Assembly: GCA_030615845.1 (NCBI GenBank) | Contig: JAUWYM010000069.1 | Span: 1 to 5,670 of the forward strand | Direction of reading: 5' to 3' | Source: Thermoplasmatota archaeon | GTDB lineage: Archaea > Thermoplasmatota > E2 > DHVEG-1 | DNA length: 5,670 bases | In this document: piece after piece, positions 5,114-5,670 of the stretch | How positions within the stretch are numbered: the stretch's first letter is position 1 | Layout: every line of letters starts with the position of its first letter | Program-made: the position numbers and the translations under genes | The notes under the pieces: generated by a model | Databases searched by the model: none | Told to the model about the DNA's origin: nothing | The model's input: the letters and a program-made list of their open reading frames with translations, nothing else

Positions 5114-5533
5114 TCCTCTTCCGGCTTCGGCCATAACTGGTTCGAGGTAATCAGCTTTCTTAAAGGCCAGTTTGCCCTTCAGAGTCTTGGCCTTATACTT
5201 GCGGTTGCCTACAAAAACAATCGACCTGACGATATTTCTCTCAACGACGACAAAAGTCAGCTGAATTTCTTCATCAACGATGGCGGTATTGTAATAACTA
5301 TATTCGACACCGCCCAGCTCGGCTATGCGCTTGGCGTCCTCAGCAGCAGTAGCAGGGTCAAACAGCTGGCCGACTCTGCTGCGGACCTTAGACAAAATCT
5401 CCGCGCTGCTGATGCTGACGTTCCCCGCTGTCGTTATGCTGCCAATTGGTGATTGATTATTAGTAGAAAAAGCAGAACTTGTAAGCAGCAGCAAACAGCA
5501 AACAGTAAGCAGTGAGCAGCAAGACTTTTTCAT
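5096..5533 (-). CDS. bamA: Outer-membrane assembly factor BamA (Omp85), N-terminal fragment
   Basis: Begins at ATG 5533, with AAGGG (5541-5545) 7 nt upstream; a TTG five codons earlier is possible but less likely. Residues 1-23 form a signal peptide: MKKS, then a hydrophobic core (CCSLLTVCCLLLL), with cleavage probably after AFS. Residues about 28-95 match the first POTRA domain (NVSISSAEILSKVRSRVGQLFD, then AEDAKRIAELGGVEY). The next POTRA begins near IVRSIVFVGNRKYKAKTLKG and ends inside the helix AGRGAIAEFY. The last nine residues before the stop at 5066 (LIFKAHALF) do not fit the family and derive from archaeal DNA. Complete BamA is about 750-850 residues, so most POTRA domains and the barrel are missing. 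The protein inserts beta-barrels into the outer membrane of diderm bacteria and has no place in an archaeon. The bacterial host cannot be named from this fragment. Confidence 0.88.
5489..5523. repeat. Five tandem degenerate 7-nt repeats (CAGYRAR) inside the bamA signal-peptide region
   Basis: On the plus strand the units are CAGCAAA, CAGCAAA, CAGTAAG, CAGTGAG and CAGCAAG, an exact 7-base period over 35 bases. On the minus strand the unit is close to YTYRCTG, and the array encodes the hydrophobic core of the BamA signal peptide. Confidence 0.75.
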
Positions 5534-5552
5534 CCCGTTTCCCTTCAATAAT

Positions 5553-5594
5553 CAGATGTCAGAAGTCGGTTGTCTTCTGTTTTCTGTCCTCTGT
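5553..5594. repeat. Six degenerate 7-nt repeats upstream of bamA
   Basis: On the plus strand the units are CAGATGT, CAGAAGT, CGGTTGT, CTTCTGT, TTTCTGT and CCTCTGT, each ending in GT at a strict 7-base period. They fill the gap between bamA and the putative upstream gene. The period equals that of the array inside the bamA start, although the unit sequence differs. This suggests an expanding simple heptamer repeat in the bacterial genome. Confidence 0.65.
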
Positions 5595-5596
5595 CC

Positions 5597-5668
5597 TTAA
5601 AATGGCACCCCGCTACCAGCGGGCTGTTCCGCATAGGATGCATTTTCAAACCGCGTAAATCTTTCCCT
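5597..5668 (-). CDS. Possible C-terminal end of a bacterial gene upstream of bamA (partial)
   Basis: Twenty-three codons are open from the window edge to TAA (5597-5599). The peptide begins RERFTRFENASYAEQP and ends in SGVPF. The composition is protein-like, and the stop falls just before the heptamer repeats, where a gene end would be expected. The final phenylalanine recalls outer-membrane barrel proteins, but this is too short to be evidence. Another frame is also open as far as 5547, but it runs through the repeats. A 6-bp hairpin (5609-5614 with 5618-5623) lies near the end of this frame. Function unknown; the gene itself is only tentative. Confidence 0.25.
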   Translation of the reverse strand, partial: RERFTRFENASYAEQPAGSGVPF

Positions 5669-5670
5669 GA

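Noticed and set aside
5114..5452. Long open-frame extension of the helicase, looking like a novel C-terminal domain
   Set aside because: It is the exact antisense of the bamA signal peptide and POTRA region, has no helicase motifs, and begins at the chimeric junction.
5609..5623. Hairpin CCCGCT-ACC-AGCGGG near the right edge as a terminator
   Set aside because: The stem has 6 bp, but no adjacent T-run follows on the minus strand, and it falls within the putative upstream gene end, so it cannot be called a terminator.

Overview
The window is mostly a piece of an AT-rich archaeal genome, ending in a short stretch of bacterial DNA. Archaeal signs are an aIF5A gene with its hypusine loop, an archaeal-type agmatinase, a Hel308-type Ski2 helicase, pilin-like proteins with an N-terminal membrane helix, and TATA-box promoters with short leaders. 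The gene set fits Euryarchaeota in the broad sense, perhaps a Thermoplasmata-like lineage; the rank is inference. From about 5,100 onward the DNA becomes richer in G and C and encodes the start of BamA, an outer-membrane protein of diderm bacteria that archaea lack. The switch happens inside two truncated genes, at a short sequence both share. The contig is therefore most likely chimeric.

Layout. Bases 3-113 (+) hold the last 36 codons of a gene, possibly a transposase. It converges on a broken pilin-like gene (115-294, -), which is the last of three tightly overlapping genes (1610-2095, 291-1613 and 115-294, all -). These form an operon for single-helix, surface-exposed, pilus-type proteins, with a TATA box near 2133. 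Bases 2184-4089 (-) hold a second operon: a small zinc-binding protein, a small EF-Tu-domain-2-like protein, aIF5A and agmatinase. Polyamine synthesis sits next to the one translation factor that needs a polyamine-derived modification.

The region 4090-4459 is a divergent intergenic space. It has a perfect 17-bp dyad beside the operon promoter, then a (+) strand TATA box followed by a candidate structured RNA of about 120 nt that ends in a U-rich tract, then the promoter of the helicase gene. The helicase (4460 to about 5113, +) keeps only its first RecA-like domain. After the junction, bases 5096-5533 (-) encode the signal peptide and first POTRA region of BamA. Upstream of bamA lie two arrays of degenerate 7-nt repeats, one of which encodes the core of the BamA signal peptide. 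A possible tail of another bacterial gene sits at the very end.

No new defence or mobile system is convincingly present. The items most worth checking are the candidate RNA with its competing helices, the promoter dyads of the translation operon, the heptamer repeats and the chimeric junction.
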